Positions 23,879-33,426 of a stretch of DNA of 64,000 nucleotides are shown in pieces. Position 1 is the first letter of the stretch; every line of letters begins with the position of its first letter. The notes beneath the pieces were generated by a model, which saw nothing but the letters and a program-made list of their open reading frames with translations, did not search any database and was not told where the DNA came from. The position numbers were made by a program, and so were the translations under genes. The stretch is taken from contig NZ_CDBR01000113.1 of NCBI RefSeq assembly GCF_000819685.1, positions 38,135-102,134 on the forward strand, written 5' to 3'. The DNA is from Aeromonas allosaccharophila. GTDB lineage: Bacteria; Pseudomonadota; Gammaproteobacteria; Enterobacterales; Aeromonadaceae.

Positions 23879-25756
23879 TCAAATGCGGAACATGCCGACC
23901 TGATTGCTCAGTTCACCCGAAATATTTTTAAGTTGTTCAGAGAGATGGCGCGAACTGTCTGCATCCACAGCCAGTTCGTCCGAGACATCTTTGACCGCCT
24001 GAATGTTGCGGCTTACCTCGTCGGTGACGGCTCGCTGCTCTTCGGCTGCGCTGGAGATCTGGGTCGCCATGTCGGAGATCTGGTTGATCGAGGTGGTGAT
24101 CTGCTCCAGCGCATGGGTGGCGTTGTTGGCGTCATCCACGCTGTTCTGGGCCAGCTGCTGGCCTTCGTGCATGGTGCTGACCGCGCCCTGGGTATTGCGC
24201 TGCAGGGTTTCGATCATGCTGCGGATCTCGACAGTCGAGCTGTGGGTGCGCTGTGACAAGACGCGTACTTCATCGGCCACCACCGCAAAGCCACGGCCCT
24301 GTTCACCGGCCCGCGCCGCTTCGATGGCGGCGTTGAGCGCCAGCAGGTTGGTCTGCTCGGCGATGCCCTGAATGGTGGAGAGGATGGTGTTGATCTCCTG
24401 GGCGTTCTTCTCCAGTTCCTGAATGATGTTGGAGGCCTGCTCCACCTGGGTGGCCAGATCGGTGATGGAGCGCTGGTTGCGGGCGATCACCTGTTTGCCA
24501 TGCTCGCAACTGCTGGAGGAGCTGCGGGCTGCTTCGGCGGTCTGCTCGGCGTTGCTGGCAACCTCGACCGCGGTGGCGGACATCTCGTGCACTGCAGTGG
24601 CGATCTGGGAGATCTCGTTTTGCTGGCGTGCCAGCCCCTGATTGGCCTTCTCCGCCATGCTGTGGGAGGACTTGGCCTGCTGGTTGAGTTGGCCGGAGGA
24701 GTTGGAGATATCCTGCACCATCACATGGATCCGGTCGATGAAGGTATTGACGTGTTTGGCAACCGCGCCCACTTCATCTTCACGCTCGATCTTGATGCGG
24801 CGGGTCAAATCGCCGTTGCCACGGGAGAGATCGGCAATCGCCTCGCCCAAGGTTTTCAGGGGGGCCAGCGAGCCGTTGATGGCGACATAGGAGAAGCCAG
24901 CCACGATCAGTATGGTAATGAGCCCCTGAATGAGGGATGAGGTGACCATGCTGCGTACCGATTGGTAGGCGGTTTCCTCATCCACCATCATGCCGTAATA
25001 CCAGTTGGTATTGGGGATCGCGTTGAAGTCAAAGACCTCTTTCTTGCCGCTGATTATTAGCTCGTTGATCATGCCGTCATGGGCGATCTGGTTGATATAG
25101 GATGCGGTCAACTCAGGGGCCAGCGAGGTGGCGGGTTTCAGGCTCATGGAGGCATCGGGGTGCGCGATGATGGTGCCGTTGCTGTCGACCAGCATGGCGT
25201 AAGTGCCCTCGCTGGTGACTGCCAGAATGTCCGAGATAAGGGCGCTGATAGAGACGTCTCCGGCGATGACCCCCTGGGTGTTACCACGCTGGAACGGCTC
25301 GGCGATGGTGACGATCAGTTGGCCGGTGGAGATATCGGCATAGGGCGCGGTGATGACCAGCTTGCCTGCTGCCATCGCATCCTTGTACCAGGGACGTTGA
25401 CGGGGATCATAACCGGCAGGCAGGTTGGTGGGTTTACTCTGGATCATCTTGCCGTCTGCGGTGCCGGCATAGACTAGGTCGAAGCCACCGGCATTCATGG
25501 ATTGGGCCAGATGACTGATGGGCTCATCTTCTTTGGTGAATGCTTCCTTGGTGGTGCTGACCATGCTGATACGGGAGTCGACCCAGCGGGAGATCCCCTT
25601 GACGTTGGCCATCGAGCTCTCGTCGATGATGTTCCAGACCAGTCGCTGGGTCTCGCTGCGCAGTTGTGAGGTGTTGTACCAGACCTGCAGGCCGGTGATC
25701 ACCAGAATGATGATACCTATAGCCAGGACCAGCTTGTTTTTAATGGATAAGTTCAT
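23879..25756 (-). CDS. Methyl-accepting chemotaxis protein with amino-acid-type dCache sensor
   Basis: A 625-residue chemoreceptor: membrane helix about 7-27, periplasmic double-Cache domain, second helix near 275-298, HAMP, and the signalling tip [20 protein letters not shown]. The Cache domain has the pattern YDPRQRPWY, then Tyr 15 residues later (TAPYADIS) and Asp 28 further (VIAGDVS), which fits the published dCache_1AA amino-acid-binding motif (Y-x4-R-x-W-Y...Y...D) seen in PctA-type receptors. It should therefore sense one or more L-amino acids and signal through CheA/CheW. A GCCGATAA element upstream suggests sigma-28 control. It ends at its own terminator. Confidence 0.92.
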   Translation of the reverse strand: MNLSIKNKLVLAIGIIILVITGLQVWYNTSQLRSETQRLVWNIIDESSMANVKGISRWVDSRISMVSTTKEAFTKEDEPISHLAQSMNAGGFDLVYAGTADGKMIQSKPTNLPAGYDPRQRPWYKDAMAAGKLVITAPYADISTGQLIVTIAEPFQRGNTQGVIAGDVSISALISDILAVTSEGTYAMLVDSNGTIIAHPDASMSLKPATSLAPELTASYINQIAHDGMINELIISGKKEVFDFNAIPNTNWYYGMMVDEETAYQSVRSMVTSSLIQGLITILIVAGFSYVAINGSLAPLKTLGEAIADLSRGNGDLTRRIKIEREDEVGAVAKHVNTFIDRIHVMVQDISNSSGQLNQQAKSSHSMAEKANQGLARQQNEISQIATAVHEMSATAVEVASNAEQTAEAARSSSSSCEHGKQVIARNQRSITDLATQVEQASNIIQELEKNAQEINTILSTIQGIAEQTNLLALNAAIEAARAGEQGRGFAVVADEVRVLSQRTHSSTVEIRSMIETLQRNTQGAVSTMHEGQQLAQNSVDDANNATHALEQITTSINQISDMATQISSAAEEQRAVTDEVSRNIQAVKDVSDELAVDADSSRHLSEQLKNISGELSNQVGMFRI

Positions 25757-25818
25757 AATTACATCCTTGTGAGCGTCAGTCTGAGTGTTGGAAACTAGTT
25801 ATTGTTATGAGCCTGTTC

Positions 25819-25826
25819 TTATCGGC
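25819..25826 (-). promoter_or_regulatory. Sigma-28 (FliA) -10 element for the dCache chemoreceptor
   Basis: The minus strand reads GCCGATAA, a perfect FliA -10, about 60 bases upstream of the chemoreceptor start. The -35 is weaker: TACA at 15-base spacing or CAAA at 13. Confidence 0.55.
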
Positions 25827-25907
25827 CGAAATTGAACTCTTTGTATCCCGGTCAGCTATTTAAAGTTAGTGCCTAAATCAGTGGTTATCCATATGTGTAT
25901 CGCGCCC

Positions 25908-26591
25908 TTATGGCGCCAGAAAACGATCCGGCCGATTGGTAAAGATTCCATCGACCCCCATTCTGGCGAGCGTTTCGTAATCCTCAGGGTAATCAACGGT
26001 ATAAACCAGCACCCTTAACCCGTGGCGATGGGCATCTTCAACCAGCGTCGGGTCAACGAAATCCACGTCGCAGTTGAGTGACCAGGCTCCCAGCTCGTCG
26101 GCAAACAGCGCCAGGTTGAGCGGCAGGTTGGCGGTCAGGGCGCCGAGCCGGATATCGGGCCGCAAGGCGGCAAAGCGGGCCAGCTCCGGGTGATGGAAGG
26201 AAGAAACCACCCACTGGCAGGGAGTAAAGCCAAGCTCGGCTTCTGCCCGTCGGGTCAGGGTTGCCACCGCGTCGGCGGTATGGGCGCCCTTGAGCTCGAT
26301 ATGCAACTCGCAGCGTCCGGCGATGATCTCCATCACCTGCCACAGGGTCGGGATCAGCTCTCCCTCACCGGCATCGAGCTGCTCCAGATAGGAGCGCGAT
26401 TGCTCGGTTAACACCCCCTTGCCGTTGGTGCAGCGCTCCAGCCGCCGGTCGTGAAAGACCCACAACTCGCCATCGGCCGCCTGTACGTCGATCTCGATGG
26501 CTGGCGCTCCCAGCTCCAGCGCCTTGGCCATCGCCTTGAGGGTGTTCTCCGGTGCCAGACCGCTGGCGCCACGGTGGGCAATAATCTGCAT
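25908..26591 (-). CDS. Glycerophosphodiester phosphodiesterase
   Basis: A 227-residue TIM-barrel GDPD. Signature residues are IAHRGASGLAPENT at the N-terminus (catalytic His, Glu), EIDVQAADGELWVFHDRRLERCTN (metal-binding Glu, Asp and second His) and ELKG. No signal peptide, so it is cytosolic like UgpQ. It hydrolyses glycerophosphodiesters to glycerol-3-phosphate and an alcohol. It lies 24 bases after the mechanosensitive channel gene on the same strand and is probably co-transcribed with it. Confidence 0.93.
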   Translation of the reverse strand: MQIIAHRGASGLAPENTLKAMAKALELGAPAIEIDVQAADGELWVFHDRRLERCTNGKGVLTEQSRSYLEQLDAGEGELIPTLWQVMEIIAGRCELHIELKGAHTADAVATLTRRAEAELGFTPCQWVVSSFHHPELARFAALRPDIRLGALTANLPLNLALFADELGAWSLNCDVDFVDPTLVEDAHRHGLRVLVYTVDYPEDYETLARMGVDGIFTNRPDRFLAP

Positions 26592-26615
26592 GTTCTGCTC
26601 CTTTTACCTCGCGGG

Positions 26616-29600
26616 TCAGCCGCGGCTCAGGTGAATGTCGATCTGTTGATGGGGCAGGGTAAGTCCCCGCTGCTGCATCTTCTCCAGCACCAGCGAGTGA
26701 ACCTCGTGAGTGATGGGCATCCGGTGATCCATGTTGTTGACGTAGAGGCGGATCTCGTAGATCAGCGCCGAGTCGGTAAATTCGATCAGGAACACCTCGG
26801 GCGTCGGCGTCTCCAGCACCAGGGTTGATGCCTGGATGGACTCTTCCAGAATGCGCTGTACCAGTTTCGGATCCCGGGTCAGGCCGATCCGGATCCGCAG
26901 TTTGACCCGGGTGATGGCATCGGAGAGCGACCAGTTAATGAACTGCTCGGTGATGAAGGCCTTGTTGGGCACGATGATCTCCTTGCGATCCCAATCCACT
27001 ATGGTGGTCGCCCGGGTTTTGATCTTGGTGACCGTGCCGGTGAGATCGCGGATGGTGACGGTATCACCGAGCCGGATCGGCTTTTCAAACAGGATGATGA
27101 GGCCGGAGACAAAGTTGGCGAAGATCTCCTGCAGACCGAAACCCAGCCCCACCGAGAGGGCGGCGACCAGCCATTGGGTCTTCGACCAGTCGATGCCAAG
27201 CATGGAGAAGCCGGTGAGGGCGCCGATCAGGATCACCAGATACTTGCTGGTGGTGGTGAGTGCAAAGCCGGTACCCGGGGAGAGGCTGAGGTGTTGCAAC
27301 AGGGTCAGCTCCATCAGCCCCGGCAGGTTGCGGGCAGTCACCACGGTCAGGATGAAGACGAAGGCGGTCAGCATCAGATCCTGCAAGGTGATCGCCGAGA
27401 GCTGCTCGATGCCGCCAATCTTGCTGCTCACCTGCCACACCTCGATATTGCTGAGGAAGCTGAAGGCTGAGTTGAGATCCGACCATTGCACCACCACCAG
27501 CATGGTGAAGCCCAGCATCAGCAGGGTGCGCACCAGCCCCAGCGACTGGGCGCTGATGGTATCGAGATCCAGCTCGGTCTCTTCCACCACATCGGGGATC
27601 TCCGAACTCAGCTCCTCCTGATTGTCGTCACGACCACGCTGGGCCAGGATTTCGGCCCGTTTGCTCTTGGCGCGCTCGAAGGCGAGACGGCGACGCTGGA
27701 TCAGCATCCAGCGTCTGGCCAGATAGTAGACCAACAGGCAGCCCAGCCCCATCAGCAGGCTCAGCTCCAGCTGGCGCAACAGGATGCGCGAGGTGTAGAA
27801 GTAGCCAAACAGGGCACCGATCACCGCCAGCAGTGGTGCCAGCATCAGGCTGTTCCAGATGAAGTGGTGCAGCAGGTGGGGCTTGGTCATGTCGATCTGG
27901 CCCCAGGTGAGCGGTAGCCGCTCCCGGTTGAGGCGGGCGAAGAAAAGGAGCAGCCAGAGGGCGCCGATCATGAAGGCCATCCGGCCGAGGGAGTCGTAGA
28001 AGGCGTGTTCCTGATAGCTGTTGGCCATCCCCTGTACGAAGAAACTCGGGATCAGCACCAGCAGCAGGGTGCGAAACTGGTTCCAAACCTGCTGCACCCG
28101 CTCTCTCGGCCAGCGGAAGTGGTGGATCAGGATCCCTTTCTCCAGGGTCAGATGGCGGGCCATCACCAGCGCCAGCAGCAGAAACCAGATCTCGCCAAGG
28201 CCACGCGCTACCGCCACCGCAAACGGGTATTGCCAGGCCCCTTCGAGCAGGCCGCGCACCATCAGCACCATGGCGGGCAAGGGGAGCGAGGCGAGCAGGG
28301 AGCGCAGCAGCAAGCGGCTGGTGAGGCTGAATTTGTCCTGGGTCACCTTGCCGATCCGCGGTGCAATATGGTCGCAATACTGGTTCAGGTGACGGGCCAG
28401 TTTGAACCAGCTCCAGGCCAGCACCAGCAGACCAATACCGGCCAGAGTGAGGCTCAGCGGGTTGTTCTCGGCGATGGCATAGGGCAATTGCAGCCAGTTG
28501 TCCGGGTTGAAGGCCAGCGTCAGCGCGGCGGGAATACCGAGCATCACCTGTGGGGTAAAGGGGCGCACATCCGGCATCCAGAACAGGTGACTGGCACTGA
28601 TCTCGCGGATCTCGTCGATCTTGCTGTTCTGGCGGCTGTAGAGCAGCTTGAGCCGGGTCTGCTCCTGGATCAGGGTATCGGAGGCGTCGTTGAGCCGGGT
28701 CAGCAGCTGGCGACGGGCCTTGAGCAGGTTGTCGAGCACCGACAATTGCGGGCGATCCAGCGTAACCTCCTCTTCGGCCAGCAGCTTGTCGCGCAACAGA
28801 CGGGTATCCTTGAGGCCATCCTGCTCGCTCTCGTACTGGTACTTGGCCATGCGGGCGTTGACGATGGCGGACTCCAGCTTGTCGAGGGGGAACAGGGGGG
28901 GCAGATCGGAGAGTTTGCTGCGCAGGTTTTCGCCGTAGGCGTTGCTGATCTGCAGCCACTCCAGCTGTTCGCGCACCGAGTTGACCAGCTCATTCAGTTC
29001 AAACAGATTCTTGTCGACGCTGCGTTGCTCGTCCTGCACCCGCTCAATCTGATCCTCCAGCGTGCCGAGCTGGATCGAGAGCGCCTGATTCTGCTGTTGC
29101 TGTTCCAGCAGCAGCGGCATGTCGGTGGTGAGCTGTTTGCGCAGCCGCTCGCTCTCCTCCAGTGCCTGCTCGGTCTTCTCCCGCCGCAGCTGGTTCTGCT
29201 GGGTCAGCAGGCTGGCTTGCCACTCATCCTCGTCGGCGATGGCCAGATTGAGCTCCTGCAGCTTCAGTTTGCCGAGATCGTTGCGTTGCTGGGCCGAGAG
29301 CTGCTCCAGCTCCAGCATCTGGATCCGGTCGGAGAGACTCTGCTCCTTCATTCTGGTCAGCAGCAGCTGGGCCTCCTGCTGGCGATCCGATTCGCTGCTG
29401 AAGCTCAGCCGCTCCAGCTGGCTGCGGGTCAGTTGCAGCTGTTTGCGCAGATCATCCACTCGCAGGTGATACTCCTGTCCGGTGCTCTCCAGCTGGTTGA
29501 GGCTGTCCATCACCCCCTGCCGCTCCTTGCGCAGGTTGAGCTGGCGGTTGCTGCTCAGGCCAATGGCCTGACGCAGTGCCTCCTCCTTGAGGCTCGTCAG

Positions 29601-29897
29601 CGGCGGGCGATCGGCGGGCTGATAGTTGTGCAGGCTCTCCTTGAGGCGCGCCGACTCCTTGGGGTAATCGATGAGGATCTGCTGATAGGCCTTGCTCTGC
29701 TCCCGGTAGCGCTCGGCCTCTCTGGCAAATTGCAGCGCTTGCTGGTAACTCTCCCGCAGTTTCTGGTTTTCCGGGGTGTCGCTCTTGGGCACGCTCTGTA
29801 GCAATGCTTCGATTTGGTCAATGGCATCGTCGGCGCGCACGGCTGGCGGCAACAAGATAAGGGAGAGCAGCAAGAGGGTGAGCAGGCGTTGCAACAT
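26616..29897 (-). CDS. Large mechanosensitive channel, MscK/MscM (KefA/YjeP) type
   Basis: A 1093-residue MscS-superfamily protein. A signal peptide (MLQRLLTLLLLSLILLPPAVRA) leads to a periplasmic coiled-coil domain of about 450 residues. Multiple membrane helices follow, then the MscS core: pore helix and beta domain in VGLGFGLQEIFANFVSGLII and FEKPIRLGDTVTIRDLTG. Large members such as E. coli MscK (about 1120 residues) and MscM (about 1107) share this architecture; I cannot decide which ortholog this is. It opens under membrane tension to release solutes after hypo-osmotic shock. The GDPD gene follows by 24 bases. Confidence 0.92.
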   Translation of the reverse strand: MLQRLLTLLLLSLILLPPAVRADDAIDQIEALLQSVPKSDTPENQKLRESYQQALQFAREAERYREQSKAYQQILIDYPKESARLKESLHNYQPADRPPLTSLKEEALRQAIGLSSNRQLNLRKERQGVMDSLNQLESTGQEYHLRVDDLRKQLQLTRSQLERLSFSSESDRQQEAQLLLTRMKEQSLSDRIQMLELEQLSAQQRNDLGKLKLQELNLAIADEDEWQASLLTQQNQLRREKTEQALEESERLRKQLTTDMPLLLEQQQQNQALSIQLGTLEDQIERVQDEQRSVDKNLFELNELVNSVREQLEWLQISNAYGENLRSKLSDLPPLFPLDKLESAIVNARMAKYQYESEQDGLKDTRLLRDKLLAEEEVTLDRPQLSVLDNLLKARRQLLTRLNDASDTLIQEQTRLKLLYSRQNSKIDEIREISASHLFWMPDVRPFTPQVMLGIPAALTLAFNPDNWLQLPYAIAENNPLSLTLAGIGLLVLAWSWFKLARHLNQYCDHIAPRIGKVTQDKFSLTSRLLLRSLLASLPLPAMVLMVRGLLEGAWQYPFAVAVARGLGEIWFLLLALVMARHLTLEKGILIHHFRWPRERVQQVWNQFRTLLLVLIPSFFVQGMANSYQEHAFYDSLGRMAFMIGALWLLLFFARLNRERLPLTWGQIDMTKPHLLHHFIWNSLMLAPLLAVIGALFGYFYTSRILLRQLELSLLMGLGCLLVYYLARRWMLIQRRRLAFERAKSKRAEILAQRGRDDNQEELSSEIPDVVEETELDLDTISAQSLGLVRTLLMLGFTMLVVVQWSDLNSAFSFLSNIEVWQVSSKIGGIEQLSAITLQDLMLTAFVFILTVVTARNLPGLMELTLLQHLSLSPGTGFALTTTSKYLVILIGALTGFSMLGIDWSKTQWLVAALSVGLGFGLQEIFANFVSGLIILFEKPIRLGDTVTIRDLTGTVTKIKTRATTIVDWDRKEIIVPNKAFITEQFINWSLSDAITRVKLRIRIGLTRDPKLVQRILEESIQASTLVLETPTPEVFLIEFTDSALIYEIRLYVNNMDHRMPITHEVHSLVLEKMQQRGLTLPHQQIDIHLSRG

Positions 29898-30051
29898 GAG
29901 GCTCGTTTCCGTTCAGAAGAGGTGGCCCTAGCCTAAAACAGGGCAGGGAGGCGGGTAAAGCAGTCCATATTAATGATTCATAACACAAATAACAGGAAGT
30001 CATGCTGCCGTTTAGCTATGATCCGGCCGCTCTCTCTCCACCGGGTTGAAT

Positions 30052-31389
30052 ATGTCAGCTGTTGATCTGGGCACAGCCCCGCTATCTCGCCTTTTCTGGC
30101 GTTACGTAACCCCGACCGTGGCGGCCATGCTGATCACCGGCATCTATGTCACCATCGATGGCATCTTCGTTGGCCATGTGCTGGGTCAGGATGGCATGGC
30201 CGGTCTGATGCTGGCTTACCCCATCTGCGCCGTGCTCTATGCGGTGGGGGCCCTGATCGGCATGGGAGCCTCATCGCTGGTCTCCTTCTATCTGGGGCAG
30301 GGCAATGCGGCCAAAGCCCGCCATATTGTCGGCAATGCGCTGGTGATGGTGTTGCTGACATCGCTGCTGCTCAGTTTTATCGGGATCCGCTATGGCGAGC
30401 CGATGCTGGCCTGGATGGGGGCGGAGGGGGAGATCTTCACCGCCGGGCTCGCCTACCTGCAGGCTTACGCCTGGCTTGGCGTCTTTGCGGTGCTGTCGAT
30501 GGCGTTCAGCTCGCTGCTGCGCAACGATGGTCGTCCCGGCTTTGTCACCATCATCATGGTGGTCGGGGGGCTGCTAAACGTGCTGCTCGACTATCTGCTG
30601 ATGGTGGTGTTCCCGTTCGGGCTGGCCGGGGTGGCGACGGCCACCATGCTCTCCCAGGCGGTGACGGGCCTCGCCTGCCTGTGGCACTTCTTCACGCCGC
30701 GCAGTCAGCTGCGGATCAGCTGGGACACCCTGCGCCCCGATCTGCGGTTGATGGGCGAGACGGTGCGCCTCGGGATCTCCAGTTTTCTGATGTACCTCTA
30801 CCTTTCGGTGGTGCTGGCGCTGCACAACAAGGCGCTGCTGGCGGTGGGTACGTCGCTGCATGTGGCCGCCTACGGAGTGATCAGCTACACCGAGGCTTTC
30901 TTCTACTTGGTGTTCGAGGGGATCGCCATGGGTATCCAGCCCATCGCCAGCTTCAACGCGGGTGCTGGTCACTGGCAGCGGGTGCTGCGGGTGCGCAACC
31001 TGGCGCTCGGGGTGACGCTGGGGATCGCTCTGTGCGCCATGATCCCGCTCTATCTGTGGCCGGAGGCTGCGGTCTATCTGTTTGCCGGTGACAATGCCAC
31101 CCTGCTGCCGGTGGCAAGCCTCGGGATCTGGCTCTACTTCTGGGGGTTGCCGATGGAGGGCTTGCTGCTGGTGGGGGCCACCTACTTCCAGGCCATCAAC
31201 CGGGCCCGTATCGCCTCCCTGCTCACCGGCGGCAAGCTGGTGCTGATCGGCGGTTTCTTGTGGGGATTCTCGACCTTGTGGGGCGTGCCCGGCGTCTGGC
31301 TGGCATTGCCAACGTGCAGCTCCTTGCTGGTGCTGGTGATGTGGCGGGCGATGCGTCGGGAGTCTGGCGCCCACGCACTGGCCGGATAG
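30052..31389 (+). CDS. MATE-family multidrug/Na+ antiporter
   Basis: A 445-residue inner-membrane protein with 12 predicted helices in two MatE repeats. Recognisable pieces are VAAMLITGIYVTIDGIFVGH and, in the second half, VFEGIAMGIQPIASFNAGAG and FYLVFEGIA. The size and repeat structure match MATE exporters (VmrA/YeeO/DinF-like), which expel cationic drugs or metabolites by Na+ or H+ antiport. ATG 30052 is preferred; an in-frame TTG six bases upstream is the alternative, and neither has a strong Shine-Dalgarno sequence. It is divergent from the channel gene. Confidence 0.9.
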   Translation: MSAVDLGTAPLSRLFWRYVTPTVAAMLITGIYVTIDGIFVGHVLGQDGMAGLMLAYPICAVLYAVGALIGMGASSLVSFYLGQGNAAKARHIVGNALVMVLLTSLLLSFIGIRYGEPMLAWMGAEGEIFTAGLAYLQAYAWLGVFAVLSMAFSSLLRNDGRPGFVTIIMVVGGLLNVLLDYLLMVVFPFGLAGVATATMLSQAVTGLACLWHFFTPRSQLRISWDTLRPDLRLMGETVRLGISSFLMYLYLSVVLALHNKALLAVGTSLHVAAYGVISYTEAFFYLVFEGIAMGIQPIASFNAGAGHWQRVLRVRNLALGVTLGIALCAMIPLYLWPEAAVYLFAGDNATLLPVASLGIWLYFWGLPMEGLLLVGATYFQAINRARIASLLTGGKLVLIGGFLWGFSTLWGVPGVWLALPTCSSLLVLVMWRAMRRESGAHALAG

Positions 31390-31417
31390 ACAATCAGGTT
31401 CGACGTGCAGATAGCAG

Positions 31418-31446
31418 ACAGGCAGCCATGGGCTGCCTGTTTTGTT
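31418..31446. terminator. Intrinsic terminator between MATE and M23 genes
   Basis: ACAGGCAGCC (31418-31427) pairs with GGCTGCCTGT (31431-31440), then TTTGTT on the plus strand. Confidence 0.82.
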
Positions 31447-31462
31447 AACGGGCGGGACAGAT

Positions 31463-32284
31463 TCAGGGCTTGAAGGCACCGATAAAGATGGCGGGATCGA
31501 CCCGGGTGTCGTTGAGGCTGACGTTCCAGTGCATATGGGGGCCGGTGGCGCGACCGGTCGAACCGACTCGCCCGACGATGCCGCCGCGCGGCAGGTTTTG
31601 ACCCAGCTTCACATCGATCTTCGACATGTGGCAGAACATGCTGATGAGCCCCTGACCGTGGTCGACAAAGACGGTGTTACCGTTGAAGAAGTAGTTGCCG
31701 ATCAGGATCACCTTGCCTGCGGCGGGGGACTTGATCGGGGTGCCGGCGCCCACGGCGAAGTCGAGGCCGGAGTGGGGGTTGCGCTCCTCGCCATTGAAGA
31801 AGCGACGCAGGCCAAACGGGCTGGAGAGGGGGCCGTTGACCGGCTTGTCGAACATCAGGTTGCTCGGCTGGTTGGGGCTGAAGGTCTGGTAAGCCCGGGT
31901 CTGCTCCGCCAGCTCGCGGTTGATGCGGGTCATATCCTCGGCGAGCGGATTGACCTGACGGCTGTTCTTGAGCTTGATGTGCTGCTCGCGGTAGTGCTTG
32001 GGGGTCACAGTGAAGCCGAGAGTACGGCCATCACCTGTGCTCAGTTGCTGGGCGCCGGGCGTGCTTTTCAGAGAGATGCCGACGATGGCGATCCACTGGT
32101 TGTCTTCGCGCACCACCAGCACGGGTTTGTCGTGATAGCGGGCCGTGGGGGCAGTGGGTGACGTGCCAAGAGGGATCACCGCAACGCCACCCGGCACCGG
32201 ATGGTTGAGCAGGCGACTGATAAAACCCTCGGCCAGGGCTGACTGGCTGGTCAGTAACAACAACAGACAACAAACAACTCTCAT
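31463..32284 (-). CDS. M23-family LytM zinc peptidase, exported
   Basis: A 273-residue protein with a signal peptide (MRVVCCLLLLLTSQSALA). An N-terminal beta-rich region is followed by a C-terminal M23 domain with the zinc ligands in RNPHSGLDFAVG (HxxxD) and TGPHMHWNVS (HxH). Both metal motifs are intact, so it should be an active peptidoglycan endopeptidase in the periplasm. Its orientation is convergent with the MATE gene. It resembles the conserved M23 lipase-like proteins found singly in Aeromonas and Vibrio; the exact cell-wall role is not known. Confidence 0.9.
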   Translation of the reverse strand: MRVVCCLLLLLTSQSALAEGFISRLLNHPVPGGVAVIPLGTSPTAPTARYHDKPVLVVREDNQWIAIVGISLKSTPGAQQLSTGDGRTLGFTVTPKHYREQHIKLKNSRQVNPLAEDMTRINRELAEQTRAYQTFSPNQPSNLMFDKPVNGPLSSPFGLRRFFNGEERNPHSGLDFAVGAGTPIKSPAAGKVILIGNYFFNGNTVFVDHGQGLISMFCHMSKIDVKLGQNLPRGGIVGRVGSTGRATGPHMHWNVSLNDTRVDPAIFIGAFKP

Positions 32285-32580
32285 GACGATACCACTCGAT
32301 GTTAAAACGCCCGCGATGACAACCCCCTGTCCGGCATTCGTCGATCACTAAAGGGTGACCACGGCACGCTGGCCACGACAGGCGCGGCTGGGGGAGGGAC
32401 ACAGATTGTGCCTCGTTATAGTCGGGGCAGCCAGAGGCGAGGCATGGCTGACGCCCCTTTTGTACATCGCTGCGTCAGGTTTTATGTCGTGGTCGGGTTG
32501 CTTCGCCATTGAGTCGCCCCCCGCCCTGGCTCTAGAATCGGCTTCCGGCACTGATGCCACCGACACTCCGAGGAGACGAT

Positions 32581-33360
32581 ATGAACGGATTACCCCCTTT
32601 GCGCACTACACCGGCCCGGTACACGACAGGTCGTGGCTGGCTCTGGGTTCGCAGCGGGTTCGATATCTTCAACAAGGGGATGGGGATCAGCGTAGCCATG
32701 GTGCTGGTCTGGTTTATGGTGGGCATTCTGCTGGAGCAACTGCCGGCGGGTGGCCTTATCTCTCAGCTGCTCTATATGGTGTGGGGCGCGGGTTGGGTGG
32801 CGGTCGCCACTCGGGGTTATCGGGGGGAGCCACTGCAGTTTGTCGATCTCTTCGCCGGTTTTCGCCACAAGTTGACCCCGCTGATGCTAGGCGGTCTGCT
32901 GGTGTTGCTGCTGTTTAGCCTGGTTGGCCTCGTCTGTCTCGGTCTGCTCTCCATGTGGGGGCTGCTCCCGCTGTTGACGCAGGATCCCGAGAGCATGGTG
33001 GTCTCAGCCAGCCAGTTGCAACAACTGCTGCTGGTATTGCTGGTGGGGATGCTGCTCATCATTCCCGTGCTGATGGGGGTCACCTTTGCTCCGGCGCTGA
33101 TCTACCACCACGATATCGGCATCATCCAGGCGGTACGGCTGAGCTTCTTCGGCTGCTGGCGCAATATTTTTCCCTTCTTCTGGTGGGGGCTGCTCTCAGC
33201 CATTTTGTTGCTGTTTGGCGCTGTGCTGTTGCTGGTAGGTCTGCTGGTGGTGATCCCGGCGCTCAACTACTCCATCTATGTGGCTTATCGGGATATTTTC
33301 CTGGACGAGAGTGCTCTGCCGGAAGCGCCGCATTCAGAACCATTCGGATTTGAAGCCTGA
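32581..33360 (+). CDS. BPSS1780-like multi-spanning membrane protein
   Basis: A 259-residue integral membrane protein with about five or six helices (for example SVAMVLVWFMVGILLE, LMLGGLLVLLLFSLVGLVCL, LLVLLVGMLLIIPVLMGVTF, LLFGAVLLLVGLLVVIPALN). The FAPALIYHHDIGIIQAVRLS segment and the YSIYVAYRDIF end match the family annotated as BPSS1780, of unknown function. ATG 32581 is chosen because AGGAG precedes it. No operon partner is adjacent. Confidence 0.75.
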   Translation: MNGLPPLRTTPARYTTGRGWLWVRSGFDIFNKGMGISVAMVLVWFMVGILLEQLPAGGLISQLLYMVWGAGWVAVATRGYRGEPLQFVDLFAGFRHKLTPLMLGGLLVLLLFSLVGLVCLGLLSMWGLLPLLTQDPESMVVSASQLQQLLLVLLVGMLLIIPVLMGVTFAPALIYHHDIGIIQAVRLSFFGCWRNIFPFFWWGLLSAILLLFGAVLLLVGLLVVIPALNYSIYVAYRDIFLDESALPEAPHSEPFGFEA

Positions 33361-33378
33361 TCAAGGGATCAGAGTGAA

Positions 33379-33405
33379 GAAGGGGCCCGCAGCGGCCCCT
33401 TCGTT
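33379..33405 (+). terminator. Intrinsic terminator after the membrane-protein gene
   Basis: GAAGGGGCC (33379-33387) pairs with GGCCCCTTC (33394-33402) around CGCAGC. The U-run is short (GTTATG). Confidence 0.65.
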
Positions 33406-33426
33406 ATGTTTGAGTGTGCGGAGTGC

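Noticed and set aside
28005..29801. Long plus-strand open frame (about 598 codons) opposite the mechanosensitive channel gene
   Set aside because: It is a mirror frame of a GC-rich gene: it is Gln/Leu/Ala-rich with no domain, and the minus-strand gene has a signal peptide and the MscS core.
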